Below are positions 60,637 through 64,000 of a DNA stretch of 64,000 nucleotides, one piece after another. The DNA comes from Deltaproteobacteria bacterium (GTDB taxonomy: Bacteria > Myxococcota_A > Polyangia > GCA-2747355 > JADLHG01). The stretch spans positions 170,062 to 234,061 of the forward strand of contig JADLHG010000018.1 of NCBI GenBank assembly GCA_020848905.1. Reading direction: 5' to 3'. The notes beneath the pieces were generated by a model, which made no database searches, was not told the origin of the DNA, and saw only the letters and a list, made by a program, of their open reading frames with translations. A program made the position numbers and the translations under genes. Positions within the stretch are counted from its first letter, which is position 1. Each line of letters begins with the position of its first letter.

Positions 60637-62008
60637 TCGCATTCTCGAGGCCAAGCGGCAGAGTGTGGCGGCGCGCATGGGGGCGCGGCCCCTCGAGACC
60701 TTCCGGGGCGCGCTCCGGCCGAGCGACCGCGACCTGCTCGGGGCGCTGGAGGCGGCGGAGCTCGGCCTGATCCTGGAGTGCAAGCGCGCCTCGCCGTCGG
60801 CGGGGGCGCTGCGCGAGGTCCCCGACGTGGCGCAGCTCGGTCGCGAGCTGGCGGCGGTGGCGAGCGGGATCTCCGTGCTGACCGACGAGCCCTTCTTCGG
60901 CGGAAGCTTCGAGGACCTGCGGCGCGTGCGCGAGACGGTCGCCTGTCCCGTGCTCTGCAAGGACTTCGTGATCGACCCCTACCAGATCTACGAGGCGCGG
61001 CACCACGGCGCGGACGCGATCCTGCTCATGCTGAGCGTGCTCGATCAGCCGGGGCTCGAGCGCTGCCTCGCCGTCTGTCGGGAGCTGCGCATGACGGCCC
61101 TGGTCGAGGTTCACGACCGGGAGGAACTAGAACGTGCGCTCGTTTTTCAGCCGGCGCTCCTCGGGATCAACAACCGGAACCTCAAGACCCTCGCCATCGA
61201 CCTTCGCACCACCGAGGAGCTCGCGCCGCGCGTACCGAAGAGCACGCGCCTGATCAGCGAGTCGGGGATCGAAGGGCGCGGGGACCTGCGTCGCCTGCGC
61301 CCGCTCGTGGACGGGTTCCTGGTGGGGAGCGCGCTCATGCGGCGCCCGGACCTCGGGCGCGCGGCGCGGGAGCTCGCGTACGGTCGGGTGAAGGTATGCG
61401 GCCTGACGCGCCCCGAGGATGCGCTCGCGGCGTGGCGAAGCGGGGCCACCTTCGGGGGGCTGGTCTTCGCGACCGAGTCGCCGCGGCGGGTGGGCGTCGA
61501 GCGGGCGCGGGAGCTGACCCGGGCGGCGCCGCTCGGCTGGGTGGGAGTCTTCGTCAACCAGCCGGAGCCCGAGGTCGCGGAGCTGGCGCACGAGCTCGGG
61601 CTCGCGGCGGTGCAGCTCCACGGCGAAGAGAGCGCGGAGAGCGTGGCGGAGCTGCGCGAGCGGTTGCCGGCGGGCTGTCAGCTCTGGAAGGCCGAGCGGG
61701 TGGTCGGGGCGCTGCCCCCCTTGCTCCGGGCCGACGTGGATCGCGTGCTGCTGGATGCGCACCGCGCGGAACGGCGCGGGGGGACCGGCGCCTCGTTCGA
61801 CTGGGGCCCACTCGAGCGCTGGCCGGCGCGGGGCGAGGTGATCCTGGCCGGCGGCCTGCGCCCGGAGAACGCCGCGCGAGCCGACGCGCTCCGGACCTGG
61901 GCGCTCGACGTGAGCTCGGGGGTCGAGGCGGCCCCCGGCGAGAAGGATGAAGCCCGGCTGGCCGCGTTCTTCGCGGCGCTGCGACGGGGCAGTGAGGGGC
62001 GACGATGA
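60626..62008 (+). CDS. trpCF: Fused indole-3-glycerol-phosphate synthase / phosphoribosylanthranilate isomerase
   Basis: 460 residues. Residues 1-250 are Trp[11 protein letters not shown] (Lys53), [26 protein letters not shown] (Lys112), [10 protein letters not shown] (Glu161), GINNRNLKT and [15 protein letters not shown]. Residues 253-460 are Trp[17 protein letters not shown] (Cys258), [24 protein letters not shown] (Asp378) and [14 protein letters not shown]. The order trpC-trpF in one protein is that of enterobacteria. Both active sites look complete. Confidence 0.96.
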   Translation: MALDRILEAKRQSVAARMGARPLETFRGALRPSDRDLLGALEAAELGLILECKRASPSAGALREVPDVAQLGRELAAVASGISVLTDEPFFGGSFEDLRRVRETVACPVLCKDFVIDPYQIYEARHHGADAILLMLSVLDQPGLERCLAVCRELRMTALVEVHDREELERALVFQPALLGINNRNLKTLAIDLRTTEELAPRVPKSTRLISESGIEGRGDLRRLRPLVDGFLVGSALMRRPDLGRAARELAYGRVKVCGLTRPEDALAAWRSGATFGGLVFATESPRRVGVERARELTRAAPLGWVGVFVNQPEPEVAELAHELGLAAVQLHGEESAESVAELRERLPAGCQLWKAERVVGALPPLLRADVDRVLLDAHRAERRGGTGASFDWGPLERWPARGEVILAGGLRPENAARADALRTWALDVSSGVEAAPGEKDEARLAAFFAALRRGSEGRR

Positions 62009-63195
62009 AGCAGGACGGTCGATTCGGCCCCTTCGGGGGTGTATTCGTGCCCGAGATCCTCGTGCCTCCGCTCGAGGAGCTCGAGGCCGGCTTCCTGGCC
62101 GCGCAGGCCGATCCGGCCTTTCAGACCGAGCTCGAGGGGCTGCTCCGCGACTACGCCGGGCGTCCGACGCCGCTCTACGCCTGCCGCAACCTCTGCCGCG
62201 GGACGCGGACGCGCATCCTGCTCAAGCGTGAGGACCTCTTGCACGGCGGGGCGCACAAGACCAACCAGGTGCTTGCGCAGGGCTTGCTCGCGCGGCGCCT
62301 CGGCAAGCGGCGCCTCATCGCCGAGACGGGGGCGGGGCAGCACGGGGTGGCCACGGCCATGATCGGGGCGCTGCTCGGCCTGCAGACCCGCATCTACATG
62401 GGGGCGAAGGACGTCGAGCGGCAGCGCCCCAACGTGCAGCGGATGCGCCTGCTCGGCGCGGAGCTGGTGCCCGTGGCGAGCGGGAGCTGCAGCCTGAAGG
62501 ACGCGATCAACGAGGCGCTCAGGGACTGGGCCGCGAGCTTCGAGTCGACGCACTACGTGCTGGGGACCGTCGCCGGGCCGCACCCCTATCCGCTGATGGT
62601 GCGCGAGTTCCAGCGCGTGATCGGGCGCGAGGCGCGCGCGCAGGTGCTCGCCGCCGAGGGGCGGCTGCCGGAGGTCGTGGTGGCCTGCGTCGGGGGCGGC
62701 TCGAACGCGATGGGCCTCTTCACCGACTTCATCCCCGACGCCGAGGTGGAGCTCGTGGGCGTGGAGGCCGCCGGGCGGGGGCTGGCGAGCGGCCAGCACG
62801 GCCTCACGCTAGGGGCTGGTCGGCCCGGGATCCTGCACGGGGCGCGCACCTATGTCCTCGAGGACGACGAGGGGCAGATCATGGAGACGCACTCGGTCTC
62901 GGCGGGGCTCGACTACCCGGGGGTGGGGCCCGAGCACGCGTACCTGATGCAGACCGGGCGCGCGCGCTACGAGGGGATCACCGACGACGAGGCGCTCGCC
63001 GCCTTCGAGCGGCTGACGCGCGAGGAGGGGATCCTTCCCGCGCTCGAGTCCGCGCACGCGCTGGCCTGGGCCATCCGGCAGGCCGAGGGCGATTCCGGGC
63101 CGCGCCTGATGCTCGTGAACCTCTCGGGCCGCGGAGACAAGGACCTCGAAGAGGTGGCGCGCCTGCGCGGCGCGGCGGCAGGGAGGAAGACGTGA
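62005..63195 (+). CDS. trpB: Tryptophan synthase beta chain
   Basis: 396 residues from ATG 62005, overlapping trpCF. Motifs: [25 protein letters not shown] Lys in [44 protein letters not shown] and the C-terminal [15 protein letters not shown]. Classic TrpB1 type, fitting a paired TrpA. Confidence 0.97.
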   Translation: MKQDGRFGPFGGVFVPEILVPPLEELEAGFLAAQADPAFQTELEGLLRDYAGRPTPLYACRNLCRGTRTRILLKREDLLHGGAHKTNQVLAQGLLARRLGKRRLIAETGAGQHGVATAMIGALLGLQTRIYMGAKDVERQRPNVQRMRLLGAELVPVASGSCSLKDAINEALRDWAASFESTHYVLGTVAGPHPYPLMVREFQRVIGREARAQVLAAEGRLPEVVVACVGGGSNAMGLFTDFIPDAEVELVGVEAAGRGLASGQHGLTLGAGRPGILHGARTYVLEDDEGQIMETHSVSAGLDYPGVGPEHAYLMQTGRARYEGITDDEALAAFERLTREEGILPALESAHALAWAIRQAEGDSGPRLMLVNLSGRGDKDLEEVARLRGAAAGRKT

Positions 63196-63998
63196 CCGCT
63201 CGTTATCGAGAACTCTTCAATCGCCTGCGCGAGAAGCACGAGGGTGCCTTCGTCCCCTTCGTGGTGCTCGGTGACCCGAGTCCCGGGGACAGCCTGGAGG
63301 TGCTGCGCGCGCTGGTCCGCGGCGGGGCCGACGCGCTCGAGCTCGGGCTCCCCTTCTCCGACCCGGTGGCCGACGGGCCGACGATCCAGGCCGCCGACGT
63401 GCGGGCCCTGGCCGCGGGGACCCGCTCGCGCCACGCGTGGGGTCTGCTCTCTGCGCTCCGCGCCGAGTATCCGGAGGTGCCCATCGGGCTGCTCGTCTAC
63501 GCCAACCTCCTCGAGGCGCGCGGGCGAGACACCTTCTACGCCCAGGCCGCCGCGGCCGGCGTCGACTCGGTGCTCGTCGCGGACGTGCCGACGATCGAGG
63601 CCGAGCCCTTCGTGGCGGCCGCCCGCAAGCACGCGCTCCATCCGGTGCTGATCGCCACGCAGACGGCGAGCGAGGCCCGCCTGCAGCAGATCGCGCGCCT
63701 CAGCTCGGGGTACACCTACGTGGTCACGCGCGCGGGGGTCACCGGAGCGGACGAGCAGCTCCAGGCCGACCACGGCGCGTTGCTCCGACGGCTGGCCGCT
63801 TACGGAGCGCCCCCCTGCCTGCTCGGCTTCGGTATCTCGCGTCCGGAGCACGTGCGCGCGGCGATCGCCTCCGGGGCCGCGGGGGCCATCAGCGGGTCTG
63901 CCGTGGTGCAGCTCGTGGAGCGGCACGCGAACGACCTCTCGGCGCTGGTCGCCGCTCTCGAGGCGTTCGTCGCCGAGATGAAGGCCGCCACGCGCTGA
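63192..63998 (+). CDS. trpA: Tryptophan synthase alpha chain
   Basis: 268 residues from GTG 63192, overlapping trpB (GTGA). Barrel with catalytic Glu in [21 protein letters not shown] and Asp in [16 protein letters not shown] at the start, [11 protein letters not shown] and [14 protein letters not shown]. Ends 2 bp before the window edge, so whether the block continues cannot be seen. Confidence 0.96.
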   Translation: MTARYRELFNRLREKHEGAFVPFVVLGDPSPGDSLEVLRALVRGGADALELGLPFSDPVADGPTIQAADVRALAAGTRSRHAWGLLSALRAEYPEVPIGLLVYANLLEARGRDTFYAQAAAAGVDSVLVADVPTIEAEPFVAAARKHALHPVLIATQTASEARLQQIARLSSGYTYVVTRAGVTGADEQLQADHGALLRRLAAYGAPPCLLGFGISRPEHVRAAIASGAAGAISGSAVVQLVERHANDLSALVAALEAFVAEMKAATR

Positions 63999-64000
63999 GG

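Overview
The window is about 64 kb of very GC-rich, densely packed bacterial chromosome. Many genes encode lipoproteins and exported proteins with Asp/Gly/Ala-rich low-complexity linkers after the lipobox. There is also an MYXO-CTERM-like C-terminal anchor, a eukaryote-like Ser/Thr kinase beside an FHA/sigma-54 activator, TPR proteins with membrane segments, and a large FAR/AMP-ligase/ACP/acyltransferase enzyme resembling myxobacterial ether-lipid synthases. Together these suggest a Gram-negative Myxococcota (delta-proteobacterial) genome. A multihaem OmcA/MtrC-type cytochrome and a 4-hydroxybenzoyl-CoA-reductase-like operon hint at anaerobic respiration and aromatic catabolism. The taxonomy is an inference. 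No rRNA, tRNA or CRISPR array was seen.

Layout. 0-16 kb is an exported-protein region: the 3' part of a multihaem cytochrome, lipoproteins, a complete REP-associated-type (Y1, HUH) transposase, a phosphodiester-glycosidase-domain protein, a translationally coupled pair of exported enzyme-like proteins (nucleotidyltransferase fold plus a pyruvate kinase lacking its C-domain), a C39-like peptidase, a cupin, a putative polysaccharide lyase and a tandem pair of paralogous lipoproteins. 16-22 kb holds hcrCAB behind a GNAT gene, a hemerythrin-like protein and an ArsR-rhodanese regulator with a candidate operator. 22-27 kb is a divergent signalling locus (Ser/Thr kinase versus FHA-sigma-54 activator, a TPR-like exported protein and a lipoprotein). 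27-34 kb holds the multidomain lipid enzyme with an extended SDR and a TauE/SafE permease. 34-42 kb holds TPR and YHS proteins, a LarA-like protein, a HAD phosphatase, a possible caspase-fold protein and a hybrid histidine kinase.

42-64 kb is one same-strand biosynthetic block. It runs hisG-D-C-B-H-A-F-I-E plus a HAD hydrolase, then aroB, aroD-aroE fusion, aroA, aroK, aroC (with an extra C-terminal domain), DAHP synthase, then trpE, trpG, trpD, trpC-trpF fusion, trpB, trpA. Most junctions overlap by 1-4 bases, so translation is probably coupled. The block encodes every step from PEP plus erythrose-4-phosphate to tryptophan, and all histidine steps except an assigned histidinol-phosphate phosphatase, for which the HAD gene is the obvious candidate.

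The only interruption of the block, between his and aro, is a decayed copy of the transposase element found intact at 3.1-4.15 kb. The two copies are inverted, about 46 kb apart, and share about 265 bp of non-coding sequence 5' of the gene, so the mobile unit is larger than the gene. Several minus-strand genes are preceded by a recurring promoter, TTGACG-N18-TAAT(G/T)C, or close sigma-70-like variants.
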